From NCBI RefSeq assembly GCF_035083965.1, contig NC_089737.1:16283529-16347528 (forward strand): a DNA stretch of 64,000 nt. The letters run 5' to 3'. Of this stretch, positions 9,300-24,782 are shown piece by piece. Each line of letters begins with the position of its first letter. Position 1 is the first letter of the stretch. The notes under the pieces were generated by a model that saw nothing but the letters and a program-made list of their open reading frames with translations, was not told the DNA's origin and made no database searches. This DNA comes from Branchiostoma lanceolatum. Its lineage: Eukaryota; Chordata; Leptocardii; Amphioxiformes; Branchiostomatidae. A program made the translations under genes and the position numbers.

Positions 9300-10850
9300 C
9301 AATATTGCTTTGAATTCATTCTTTTTATTAATGGAGTAATTAAGAATGCAACAGAAAAGGTGATAAACATGGACAGGGGAGAAAACTGTGGTTGTGAAGA
9401 ACTTAGAAGAGTGATATTTTTCAATGACTTTAATCAGTCTAATAAAGCTGTGCATGGATGTATGTAAAGCCTCTGTCACACTTGTGCTTATATACAAGTC
9501 CGCAAGAGTTGTGTATTAACATGTTTTTGGTTTGGGTTAATTTTGCAGCCGAATAAGTGATTTCTTAGATTCGATCACTAGGTAGAAGTAGAAAACAACT
9601 TTTTCCCCGCAAACCTTACTTAAACCAAAAAAATGTTAATGTGCAACTCACGCGCACTTGAATATATGCACAAGTGTGACAGGGCCCTAACGTTTACTTT
9701 CTGTATCTATATAGCCGGTATAACCGCCATTAGGCGTAACACACCAGCTTAAGAAACAAGATACAAATATCAGGGAACCATTCTTTCTCAATTTAACAAC
9801 CTGTACTGAGTTACAATTTGAAATGCTCTGCTTTCAACGTCTTCTTAGACATTCAGGAATTTCTAAATCTGAACAGAAGTGTTGATGGTATTGTCTATTC
9901 TAGTACAACAGATAGTCTTCCGAGACTGGACTACCAAAGAAGAAGAAGTACAACATTGGTGTAACATAATGTGTAGGTGTATATCAAGCAAACTGGCAAA
10001 TCTTTTATAGTATCTACTCCGTTAAACAGCTGCAATGACCAAAGTTTGTGATAATCGATTGTGCAAACTGTTTGCTAACAGCTAATTACATTTGCATGAC
10101 TGCCTTGTGACTGAGAGTTCAAAGTACAAATACCGCTGTAGACCTAATAATGCCACTGGCCCCATTGGCCAGGACTTGAAATTTCTGCCTACCCTCACTG
10201 TTACGGGTAACATTTACCATCACCTGCACCAGATAATTCTTACCGGCACCATTCTGCTGGAAAAGTAGATTTTGTGGAATAAGTATCATTGCAAATCTTG
10301 ATTTTTGCATTTCACTGGTGGTAACAATCATTATACAGAAAAGTCCACATAGTAATTCCAAAACAGCCAAACCAATAAATAAACTGAATAGTAATTATAC
10401 ACTTACACCAGTACCTGACCATAGACTGATGCATGTTAGGTGCAGGTAGACATCAGCAATACATGTAGTACCTAGTACACAATTTTACCTGAATCAAAAG
10501 ATAACCAGCATGACTTGCGCAGGTGGTATTTCGATCCCTGCATATGTAATTAGGATGAAACCATTTTGCTACTTTAATTTACATGTAGGTCTTGTTTACT
10601 AAATCAGACTTTATCAGCAGCTCTGAATTACATGTATTAGCTGTTCGTTTTGATTCTAAATTGTAAATATAAGCATCTCGACTTTAAACACCAGTTAAAA
10701 ATGCACACCTGCACTCCTCCCCTAACAATGTACAGTTGTGGTACCGCCTAAGTAGCCAGGACAAGTTGAAGTATTTTTAGCCTGGAAAGTTTTCTTACCT
10801 CACCGTTCCTAAACTACAATGTAAAGATTCCCCTAGTTAGACTAATTAGA
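9300..10850. other. Spacer between NKIRAS and paralogue A; no gene seen
   Basis: This is AT-rich DNA with only short shadow frames. Two stretches near 9470-9510 and 9650-9690 are partly complementary (tgtcacacttgtgcttatat and its counterpart), which suggests a decayed fold-back element. Confidence 0.35.
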
Positions 10851-10859
10851 CACGCTTTT

Positions 10860-10911
10860 AAAAGGACTCCATTTGCTGCTCAACACTGACAAGATCTCAA
10901 CTGTGCTGCAG
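10860..10911 (+). other. Probable non-coding first exon (3' part) of paralogue A
   Basis: A strong splice donor (ctgctgcag followed by gtaagt) ends at 10911. A matching acceptor (tttacacag) precedes 11517, and the start codon follows at 11565 after 48 bases of leader. Paralogue B shows the same arrangement (donor after 37936, acceptor just before its ATG), so a 5' UTR exon is likely. The 5' limit is unknown. Confidence 0.4.
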
Positions 10912-11564
10912 GTAAGTCACATGGACAGACTGAATATAGTTGATGTTCTAAGTTCAATTGTTGAAATCCGTGGTGAACAATGTAACTTACATTGAACTTT
11001 GTATTTTGGGCAGTGTCCATATGGCATTATTGGTTATTATTACATTAATTTGGAACTCGAATTAGACTACTGTTTCTGCTCACCATCTTCAGCTAACCTT
11101 TCCCAACCTATGGCACTTCTTAATCACTTCAATTGGTACCTTGATTAATTGATTGATAACGGTATTGGTACCTTAATGTCATGTAAATTGAATAGAAGTC
11201 CTGTTACATTACCTCCGTGGAAATGGAGGCATTGTTTTGGATGTTCCTGTTTGTATTGCTGGATATTTGCTTGTTTGTTTAAAAACTTGTAAAGTTATAT
11301 TATATGAGGGTGATGTCAGTCTTTTCGAACGTCAGACATTATCAATATCTCATACTCCTTGACCTTTACTTTCAGACAAAAGGCAATATTCATTGATTGT
11401 TTCAACTAATCGGTTGCTTCAAATTGTCAAGAAATAACGTTCAACATGTTAATCTATCATGTATGCACAGTTACTGTTACTTTATAACATGTTCAGAAAA
11501 TTCAAAATTTACACAGGTCAGCGACATCCACCAAAAGTCTGGGCCACCTCATGTGCGTGTAACA

Positions 11565-14500
11565 ATGGCAGAAGAAACAGGTTTAGACCTCCCCACAGAC
11601 GAGGAGATGGACCAGATGAAGCCTCTTAAGCTAGCAAGGCTTCTTCAAGAGCTTGGCATGAGCGAGGATGAAACTGATGAGATGGAAAAAGATGAGGCGA
11701 GGGCAGAGCTGAAGAAGAGGACCAGGGACATACAGGCAAGAGCAGAAAAAAGGAGACGTCCCGGACAGGTAGGAAAAACAACTCCGTACTACAATGTATC
11801 TGTAACAAAATGTAACGGGTCCATGGTAAATCTAATGTAGTGATTGTAGTCATTAGTCGCTATTCCGAACAGGGTAGTTCCGATTATAGTTGTGTCATGC
11901 CGAATAAGACCGACTGTTTGAATATTGAATTACCGATCCTATTCTTGTGTTCCAATGTTTGAATGAAATCAATCGATTATAAGCATTCAACGGGTGCAGG
12001 CGCATACATCATCAACTCTATGATGGGCAAATAGTACCTGATTCCCGTCCAAAGTTTGCACCAGATCAGGTATTTTCTTATCTTCAAGGCCTACAACCAG
12101 GGTCATGGCCAGCTGAATTTTTAACCTTGTACTGCTGCCACACTTCAACTTATCAAGCGTGGCTCATTGAAGCTGTTAATTGTCACACTGAAGACAGACA
12201 GCAAAAACAATTAAAATGAAACAGTTGTGTAGATAGAATTTCAGAAATCAAGCTCCCCTATTTTTCTCCTAACACAGACTGCAGCCAAAATCCTGGACAC
12301 ACACAACTCTAAACGAAGACACATGGCAGAGTTATGCCAGGGCATTGCTGCCTACCTTGCCGGGTTGGATAAGAGTGACAAGGACAACCTGAAGATTCAG
12401 TTTGATCGTGAGGTGAAAGACATCACAAAAGATGTGCAAGGTCACTTAGACAGAGAAGAATGTCCAATTCTTGTAGCAGGTAAGCGTGTTAGAGTATAGA
12501 TTACATGTCTGCCAGCAGAGTTAAACTTAATTTTGAGGATGATATAAATTCACCGGTACAATATGTTTTACTATTTTGTCCATTAGAAATGGCATTCATT
12601 GATAGCATGACCTGCTCATCACTACTGAAGATGCACAAATAAGCGATATTTATTCAAAAGCTGTCGAATTCTTATCTTTCACCTTCAGGAGAAACATCAT
12701 CAGGAAAGAGCACTTTCCTGAACCTACTGTTGGAAGAGGACATCCTTCCTGTGGCTCACGAAAGCTCCACTTCCACCATTTGTGAGGTGAAGTACGGAGA
12801 GACCAGACAAGCCGTGGTTCATCTGCACAAGCCCACCGATCAAGGGCAATGGCAAGTAGTCATCCCACTGGATGGCACGGAGGAGCATCAAGTAGAGCTG
12901 AAAAGCTACATGCATCTGGAAGGTGCCAGACGAGACGACCGCGTCGGGTGGATTGAGATCTTTTTACCTCTTCCTCTTCTGAAAGTAATACAAAGTGCAA
13001 GATTCAAATTGTTTTAATGCTTATTTATCGTTTCGAGCTTCAACTTTTTTTACTAGTATTTGAATGACTAAATAAGTGTGAAAGGACTTAAAAGTTGTAC
13101 TGAATGTCGATACAAAACATGTAGCTAGGGGCAAAATGCATATATGAAATTCGGAACCATATGAATGATGTCATCTTAAGATCTTAAGATAATATTACAC
13201 TAGAGTTCAGGAATTTTTTGCGTAACTTGTATTTAAACTCATTTTGGCGACAGAAGTCAATCAAAAAGTAGATATTCGTTCGTGCAACGGCATGTTCTAG
13301 CTTGTGATATCATCCATACAAAAATAAGGACAAATGGCTGAATACGTCGTTTTTTTTTTTTCCTTTCAGGGAGGAATAGTCCTAGTGGACAGTCCAGGTG
13401 TGGGAGAGAGTGAGATGATGGACAAAGTTGTGGCCGACTACATCCCAAAATCCTTTGCCTTCCTCTACATCATTGACAGCTCAAGGGCAGGGGGAGTGCA
13501 AAAGGACAGGGTGAGGCCTAGCTTTTTAAAACAATTCATACTTGTACATACTAGATTATAATGTTCTGTCAACTTTATTTCTAGACAATGATTTTGAATG
13601 CCATTATATACATAGAAACTAGACTTTGGTGACCTCATACTTTCATGAAATATTTAAAGCTTTTGTGAATTTTATTCACTGTTGAAATTCACGCGTTACT
13701 AACCTACACATGTCAGAAGTATGAAGTCCCATCATTTACCAGTAATGCGTCTGGTATTTTCAAATTTATTATGCAAATTATGCCCTAATTTGCACGTTTA
13801 ATATTTGTTTATGCTCCTCCTGTCATGAATTACATGGGATACAATGAAGCCCTATTATGTAAAGTACTAAGCCCTTGAATAATAGTAAACCATATCATAC
13901 ATATACACAGTTACTATAGATACAAGTTATGTATAAGATACATAACTTGCATCTAACTGTGTACATTCCTGGCTAAACAACCTGCATGGCCAAAATGATG
14001 CGGCACATCCCCGGAAAGGATTCAGTTTCACGGTGTCTTGGGCTAGGCAGAAACGATTATACAAATTTCTGTCAAAGAGACATCAATGGCCAGAACTGCA
14101 TACATTGTTTTGGTATTTCTGTTAATTGCACCATTCCATGCTAACACCAAGTTCATTGTAACGTCTATATATGATGCATGCTTTGCTATGCCTTTACTTT
14201 GCAGTTTGGTCGACTTCTTGATCTATATGCAAAGGAGAATGCCAAGGACTTTGACCCAGAATCAGCTATGTTCATCTGCAACAAGTGGGACACTGTGTTA
14301 CCAAGGGATCAAGACAAGTTAAAAAAAAGCACACTTGAAAAGCTGTCAGAGATGTGGCCTGGCCTGAAGGAGGAGTCACAGGTGTTCTTTGCGTCCACAA
14401 GAAAGGTAAGCGGTTGCAGTTTGCACATGTGAGTCCACTGTTAACATGTTTGCTGACCATGATGTAATCACATACGGTGTGACTCTAATTTAAATTACCT

Positions 14501-17500
14501 TAATTTTATTGTGGCTAATTTCCTGTAGCAGCAAAGAAAATCCCGCTGTGCTTCTTACAGAAAATAGTTGCAGTGCGTACAAGCAACGAAATTGTAACAA
14601 AAATGTCATTTTTAACACTTTGTATTGCTTTGCTACCAATATAACTGAGATGTAGGAGATTTGAAAATACATGATGCTGCACGTTGGCCATTCTACCAAA
14701 ATTGAATTCTGTAAGCGCTATTGTATCTTCTATTGATTATCCCTCAAACTTGAGATACCTTTTTAGGGGGACCCATTACCAGCGAAGCGGATTCTCCTCA
14801 ATCTATTCTGACGAGGTCTAATTGAAGCAGGGTTGAATGTTTAATATAACCATTGTTGCTGCAGGCACTAGGGCTAGGAAGGATTCTCTCTGAAGACTTC
14901 ATCAAAGTGCTGGATGGTCTCGACTTGCTGCTGCCAAAGAGTCTGGACATCAAACTGGAAACTCAGCACAGGTATGAAGAATCATAGCATGTGCACATGT
15001 CCTCTTACTTTAAGATACTTACAGACTGTCTCTATATTGATTGATCCATAATGCTGAAATGTACAAAAAGAAGTAAGATGATGACAATTTTATCCTGGAA
15101 ATTCATAACCATAGGGATTCATGATCAGCAAGTTTACCCGAAGTTAAGAAAAACTATATTGTATCTGGGCTTATAGTTTCTCCATAATATTTCAGGTTAC
15201 TGACTCGACTTTTGAGTGCAGCTCTGACCCACATTAATGTTCAGTTAAATGTTGCCCGTCAAAACCTCACCAAGGGGGCTAAACTGAAAAGGTATCAAGA
15301 GGCAAAGGAACATCCCCAGTTATTTCAAGTCAAAGAAACCCAGGGCATGGAGGAATTGGAAATCATGTTGAGGGACAACCTGGAAAAGGCAAAGAACTTT
15401 CTTTCTAAGCTGGTAAGGTCTGGCGAACTGAAGGATATGATGACAGCAAAACGGCTACCAGTGATAGCCCAGCTGATTTCCTCGCATAGGAAGATGAGGT
15501 ATCAAGATAAGTTGGTCGAGTTGGACAAAAGAAGTACCGGTGAAGATTTCCCACAGCTGAAAGATCTCTATGAAGCCCTGCCAAACACGCTGGCTCATTG
15601 TCCCTCCTTCCAGCGTCTCATAACTTCACTGGAAAAATCCTTTGAAAGGAAATTGGAAGAGGTAGCAAAATCATTGGAGAATGTCCATCAGCAAGCAATG
15701 GCTTCCATCACAGGTGGTACCTCCTACCCAGTGCCCCACATGGAAGTCCTTGATGTTCTCCAACGCCCATTACTTGACATATTCTTCAGAGGATCAACGA
15801 TGTCATCCCTCCAAAGGCGTAAATGTAAGGCCCAAAGCAGCACAACGTCCATACTCCAACGCTGCTGGAAACAAGAACCGGCAAGCACACCATTGATAGA
15901 CATCCTGATGCAGGCACTGAAGTCAGAGGAACTGATCGCCGAGCTGGCTGACGTACAGATGCAACCACAGCGGGACTTGATGGCTCTACTAGAAGATGAC
16001 ATCACAAAGATGAGGAGCATTATGGAGCTGGAAATAGACCAGACTTTCAAAGATACCAGAAGCAATGAAGATATCGTGAAGACCTATAAGCCACAGCGTG
16101 ATAAAATCAACAGCTTCCTGGGCCAGCTGGCGCTGTTCCACCTGATCGAGATGAGAAAGTACCAGTCTGATCAAGGTCCTTGGTATGACCTGGACAGCAT
16201 CACGGGTTGGACGGACACAAGGAACAAGCTAGGAGCAGGGTCCTTTGGTGACGTGTACCGTGTTCAAGTCCAATGGAAAGGAGCAGAGACTCCTGCAGCA
16301 CTGAAGCTTGTAGTTGTACTCGTGCCAAATGCTACCACAACCTCAGACATAACGTCGAAAACTGCCTGGGAGTTCCTAAAGGAGGAAGAGAACCTACGGT
16401 AAGCAAACAACTCACTTTAGATATTGAGTCCCCATTCACTCTTATCCCATATAAACTATCTGAATTGTGAAAAGCATGTTATCGTTCTCATGAAACAGAT
16501 AAAACTGTTTTATCACCAGGGAGCTGCAGGGGGAGCACATTGTGGAGTACTATGGTACCGCCTGCAGACGGGAGGGAGACAGACTGAGGCTGGGACTGGT
16601 CATGGAGCTGTGTGTGGGCACACTGGCAGACAGGATTGTTGGCAAGACTAAGAGGTATCAATGTTTACATTGACTAAAAGGACCGTGAATCTGTATTTGT
16701 ATTGTATTGTCGTTATAATTGGCGGTGCACAACATCGATCTATTCATTTACATGTATATGCTACAAATGAAACGACCTTGGCAGTATTATCCCAGCAGTT
16801 TTATCCCTCGAAGAAGAAAAAAGAACAGGTCTGGAAAGAAATTTTATAGTCCCATCTCTCCATGAGGGATAGAAGTAAGGCAGTCTACAGCAATTGCGAT
16901 ATGAATTTTTATAGACAAGAAAAGAAGCCAACATTCCTGGGATAAACGCAGTTGTCACATTAACTGAATTGTGCACATGAAGCATCCACTGAAGTCTTAA
17001 GAGCATTTAATGCATTGCAGGAACCATAACCCAGCCTGGTGGGGTGATGCCCCAGAGAAGCTGGCAGCAGCCTTCAGCTACACCCGGAACCTGGCAGTGC
17101 AGCTGTGTGAGGGACTCAGGACCATCCATGATGCTGGGTATATGCACCGGGACCTCAAACTCATCAATATCCTGGTATGTTGTGCACCTATCTTCGCCCT
17201 TGCCTTCGTCAAGAAGGTTATGTTTTCGGTAGCATTTGTGTATGTCTGTGCGTCTGTCAACATGATAACTCGAAAATGCAGGGATGGATTGTCTTGATAT
17301 TTGGTATGTGAGTAGGTCTTGATGAGACATCGATATGATTAGATTTGGGGCTCCACAGCAGCTTTCCCTGGTACTGCAGTGGAATTCCTGGCTTGTTCTT
17401 GATTTGGTCACGATTTTTGGTTGGTAAATAGCTCTTGTGGTTGAAAAGAAGTGACAAAAGTCTGGGCTCCCTGGCAACTTTCTTTTAAACTTGCAGGGAG

Positions 17501-18635
17501 CATTTCAGTTGCAGACTTTGAAACAGAATAAGTCAAGAAGGGATGATGGATTTGTATGATGTTTGACCTGTAGGCGACTATGATAAGACCGACGTAATGG
17601 TATGTTAAGTATGCAAATTAAAATCTGTTTTGTATAATCTATGAAAAAATCTATATCACTCAGTAATTACACACATAACTTTCTTTGAGAGGAATGGATA
17701 TGAATAATGCAAAAAATGACCAAATCTGCATAATAGTTATTCATGAGAAAACCATAAAATATCTTAGTGGCAAATGGTGGTATATTCATACTAGTGACAC
17801 ATGTACATGTAGGTTAGGTAAAGGTGCATATCATCAGGCATAGATAATGCTAATTTCGACATCATATTTGCATTGTTATGAGACAATATTACTTGGAGCA
17901 CATGTAAGTATGGGGTTGTGGAACTCTTTTGTAATTCTTATGACTTCAAACAATTATTATAAAGTTATTGTGGTCATTCGTTTTAAGTCTTTGGTCTGGT
18001 TCCCTTAAGCTTGTTTTCTGCTTTACTCATTCAATAGTATATCAATAGACGTGTTGGTAGCTTATGTTCGTCAAATTCATGATCAAATGTTTGTCTCCTT
18101 TGCTTAATCTATGTAAAAGGTGACTAAGGACAACACTGTGAAGCTTGCTGATTTTGGACTGACCAAGCGAGAGGTAAACATTACTGGGACAGTAGCTGGA
18201 ACTCTCCTCTACGCAGCACCCGAGGTGAAGGAAGAAGGGAAGATGTACGACAAGAGTGCGGACATCTACAGCCTGGGGCTCATCCTGTGGGAGATGTGGT
18301 ACGGGAGAACCTTGTATGGGATCCAGGTCTGTAGATTTCTTTCAGGTTATCAAAGTAACTTTTGAAAAAGATCTGGCTGAGTGGTAAGTCACAATGCAGA
18401 AACTGTTATAACTTTAACGCGTGATTCTTTTTGTTATTGCCAGGATTCCACTTACATCAAACATATGGAAGAGGACTTGAAGAAAGGGAGGGACTTCAAA
18501 ATGCCACGATGGGAGGGTACAGTCACCCCCATCCCAGAGTGGACCAGGCTGATCCACGACTGTCTCAAGAAAGATCCCAGGGAACGACCAAAGATACAGA
18601 AGTGTCTGGACAGGATCTCAGCTATGAAGGTTTAG
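11565..18635 (+). CDS. Dynamin-like GTPase/protein kinase fusion, paralogue A
   Basis: Eleven coding exons: 11565-11768, 12278-12479, 12689-12984, 13370-13510, 14205-14405, 14865-14971, 15196-16398, 16520-16654, 17021-17174, 18120-18326 and 18444-18635. Together they encode 1013 residues. Residues 1-68 are a charged helical leader with a SAP-like look (MKPLKLARLLQELGM). The GTPase domain follows, with P-loop GETSSGKST (136-144), DSPG (241-244) and NKWD (307-310), in the dynamin/mitofusin style. A helical middle covers about 340-700. The C-terminal kinase has GAGSFGDVY (from 730), AALK, HRD (872-874), DFG (892-894) and an APE motif, so it looks catalytically competent. The plan resembles DSTYK; orthology is untested. 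No membrane segment is seen. It is probably a cytosolic signalling enzyme of unknown pathway. Confidence 0.88.
17205..17480. repeat. Diverged copy of the dispersed intronic repeat in paralogue A intron 9
   Basis: Phrases such as tgtctgtgcgtctgtcaaca, gatatttggtatgtgagtag and cttgatttggtcacgatttt align in order with the copies at 8420-8705 and 27335-27690, but with many differences. The rest of this intron (about 17480-18110) is AT-rich and shows no gene. Confidence 0.45.
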
Positions 18636-18655
18636 CAGAGCCGAAAATAGACAAA

Positions 18656-19500
18656 AGTAGTGAGTGCATTTTGTCAGAAGTAGTGAGTGCATTTTGTCAG
18701 AAGTAGTGAATACAGTTTGTCAGCAGTGAGTGCATTTTGTCAGAAGTAGTGAGTGCATTTTGTCAGAAGTAGTGAGTGCATTTTGTCAGAAGTAGTGAGT
18801 GCATTTTGTCAGAAGTAGTGAATACAGTTTGTCAGCAGTGAGTGCATTTTGTCAGAAGTAGTGAGTGCATTTTGTCAGAAGTAGTGAGTGCATTTTGTCA
18901 GAAGTAGTGAGTGCATTTTGTCAGAAGTAGTGAGTGCATTTTGTCAGAAGTAGTGAGTGCATTTTGTCAGAAGTAGTGAGTGCATTTTGTCAGAAGTAGT
19001 GAGTGCATTTTGTCAGAAGTAGTGAGTGCATTTTGTCAGAAGTAGTGAATACAGTTTGTCAGTAGAGTGCATTTTGTCAGAAGTAGTGAGTGCATTTTGT
19101 CAGCAGTGAGTGCATTTTGTCAGAAGTAGTGAGTGCATTTTGTCAGTAGTGAGTGCATTTTGTCAGTAGTGAGAGCATTTTGTTAGTAGTGAGTTCATTT
19201 TGCCAGTAGTGCGTGCATTTTGTCAGTAGTGAGAGCATTTTGTCAGTAGTGAGAGCATTTTCTTAGTAGTGAGTTCATTTTGCCAGTAGTGCGTGCATTT
19301 TGTCAGTAGTGAGTGCATTTTGTTAGTAGTGACAGCATTTTGTCAGTAGTGACAGCATTTTCTTAGTAGTGAGTTCATTTTGCCAGTAGTGCGTGCATTT
19401 TGTCAGTAGTGAGTGCATTTTGTTAGTAGTGAGAGCATTTTGTCAGTAGTGAGAGCATTTTCTTAGTAGTGAGTTCATTTTGCCAGTAGTGCGTGCAATT
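18656..19500. repeat. Minisatellite starting 20 bp after the paralogue A stop codon
   Basis: The first block (to about 19135) repeats a 23-bp unit, agtgcattttgtcagaagtagtg, with occasional variants (gaatacagtttgtcagcagtg) that recur in the same order and mark a higher-order repeat. The second block uses a 20-bp unit (agtagtgagtgcattttgtc) with recurrent variants ttagt, gccag and gacag, again in a repeating multi-unit order. The array lies in the 3' UTR, just before the poly(A) signal at 19656. Confidence 0.92.
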
Positions 19501-19655
19501 TACTTCTGATAATATCAAGGGCTGGCAACTGTGTCCCCTTTCACAGACAGAAAGACATTCTTAGCTCTTGTTAACTTTACAACCCCTTTTATAAAAGTCC
19601 ACACAATATACCAAAATCATGTTCAACCACGTTTTTATTCCTGTTCATTGGTATT

Positions 19656-19661
19656 AATAAA
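19656..19661 (+). terminator. Poly(A) signal AATAAA of paralogue A
   Basis: This AATAAA lies about 1.0 kb after the stop at 18633-18635 and just beyond the minisatellite, making it a plausible + strand 3' end. It lies only about 110 bp from the minus-strand signal of PSMA5, so the two genes converge closely. Confidence 0.5.
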
Positions 19662-19763
19662 GATTTGCAAAGTAACAAGGCATTATGGGATGTGCGGGTC
19701 AAAGTTTAACTTTTATCAAGTGAGAATGTATAAAGATTGTAACATACAGATTTCATTGACATC

Positions 19764-19769
19764 TTTATT
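19764..19769 (-). terminator. Poly(A) signal of PSMA5 (minus strand)
   Basis: tttatt on the + strand reads AATAAA on the minus strand, about 120 bp after the PSMA5 stop at 19891-19893. Confidence 0.55.
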
Positions 19770-19890
19770 GTCCCCAGAACAATTAGCGATGTGTTACTCA
19801 TAACTGTCGATTACCATCCCCCCGCCCCACTATAACAGAACTACCAACTGTGAACTAGGATATCTACAACTGCCCTTTGACCCCTGACCC

Positions 19891-23079
<3,189 letters not shown>

Positions 23080-23330
23080 TCTATTGTAGTTGTTGTTTCT
23101 TCTGCGCTGCCAAAAATAGGTGAAACCTGGACAGATATTTTTTTCTCGACAGAAAATTCAGCGAAACGTTTTTTTCAGCGTGACAAAGCACAGCGCGCCG
23201 CCTGACCTCTGACCCGCCGCGGGGCAGCCTGGGTAAGGTCGGAGGTCATCCCTGCACAAAGACTGACTGCAAAATCATAAACATTTGTGTGGCGAAAATA
23301 ACCAAAATTGGCCGCGAAAACGGCGGATTT
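23080..23330. promoter_or_regulatory. Putative shared promoter region of PSMA5 and the 15-finger gene
   Basis: This GC-rich stretch directly upstream of the PSMA5 start separates two divergently transcribed genes. It contains tgacctctgaccc at about 23208-23220, which on the minus strand is a direct repeat of two AGGTCA-like half-sites with 1-bp spacing. A further ggtcggaggtcatcc follows at about 23239. There is no obvious TATA box. The promoter role rests on position and composition only. Confidence 0.4.
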
Positions 23331-24782
23331 CATTCAGGTTTGTTGTTGATTTCTGTATTTTCTTGTAAAAGGGATATTTGGGATGAATCGTGGGTACAAC
23401 GTCATCGTTTCCAAGGTTAGTAAAACCGGTTTTCTCGCCTCGATAATTTTGACTATGGTGGTAGATACCCCAGACTCCCGAATTATTACCATATAAGGAG
23501 CGACTGTAAAACCCGTAATTGTAGCGGTGACGTAATGCTTAAGGCTGGAATGTGCGGGCTGAAGTTCAAGGTACTGTGGGTGTTTTTGTGTGATTTTATA
23601 AAATGTTTTACAGTAGAGAATTTCTTGTTGCCTCGAAAGCTCATTTGCTCATGGGTAGATTTTTTTGTTATCTGGAAATGATTGAATTAGAATTTAAATC
23701 CCACTTTGCCGTGTGTTGAATCAAACATAATCTGTGTACATGTGTAGCTAGGGTCTTCACTCTTCACAATGCCAAGTAAGAATAATGTTGATAATGCTGA
23801 CATGCATACTGGTGGCAAATGTCTGTCAAAAATAATCTTGGGAATCTGGTTCTAGCTACTAGTAGGTGTATAATGGTTTATATATTATATATAACGTTAC
23901 TATACTTAACAATTGTTAATGTTATCATTGATTATGCTATCTGTATAATGTAATAAGTTATTTTGATATCCAAGAACTAAGACCAAAAGCACTTTTTTTT
24001 TCATATTGGGTTTTTTGTCTATTGCCAACCTTTGTATCAAGTAGAGTAGAAAAACCTGGATCTTAAAACCAATCACAAACACTCCATTTTCTCCCAACCA
24101 TGAAATTAAATCCCTGTGAACATTTCCCCTTTTACAGTAAACGAATACTTTTTAGGTAGTGAATACTGTAAATGGAGAAATGTTTGTGAAGATTTTATAT
24201 TCACAGTTTTTGTGGAATTTTAACCTTTTCACCAGAAAACTTGAAACCTGTCAGCCTTCCAACTCTCCATTTTCTCCCAACTAAGAAATTAAATCCCTAT
24301 GAACATTTCCCCTTTTACAGTACACAGACCAAAATGTTTCGTTTCTTGGATTTAAGGATAGTATGCCAAACTGGAAAACATCAAAAGCTTGAGTACCCGA
24401 GGGCTACATATGTCTAGATGTCAAATTCTCAAAATGTCTAAAAAACAAGAAAATGTTGTTTATTCCGTATATACTATTTTTTTATCTCCCGCAATATATG
24501 TAAATTTTACGATTTTAAGAAGAATGAATGTAAATGTTTTTACAAACCACTGTAAAAGGCAACATACTGTTTGGGATGTTGCACTTGAAGAATAAAGTTT
24601 CAAAGTTTCTTGATGTGACGGTATTGTGACCTAAATGTACTATGAATTTATCTATATTTTGATCGCATGATGCACCCCTTTGTTTATCCAGGTGTGTGAC
24701 TGAAAGCAGTCCTACATTCGTGCACAGTTCGAATCCTCCGGTCCTTTCTATGCTGTAGAACCATCGTCTCTGGCCTGCAGTT
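23331..24782. other. 5' flank / first intron of the 15-finger gene
   Basis: There are possible donors at about 23416 (ccaaggttagt) and an acceptor-like ctgcag just before the ATG at 24783, so a non-coding first exon near 23270-23415 is plausible. The sequence at 24080-24140 (tccattttctcccaac ... ttccccttttacagt) recurs at 24263-24320, with a partly complementary copy between, a small decayed fold-back element. Confidence 0.35.

Noticed and set aside
15724-16065. 113-codon minus-strand frame
   Set aside because: It is a shadow of the large exon 7 of paralogue A.
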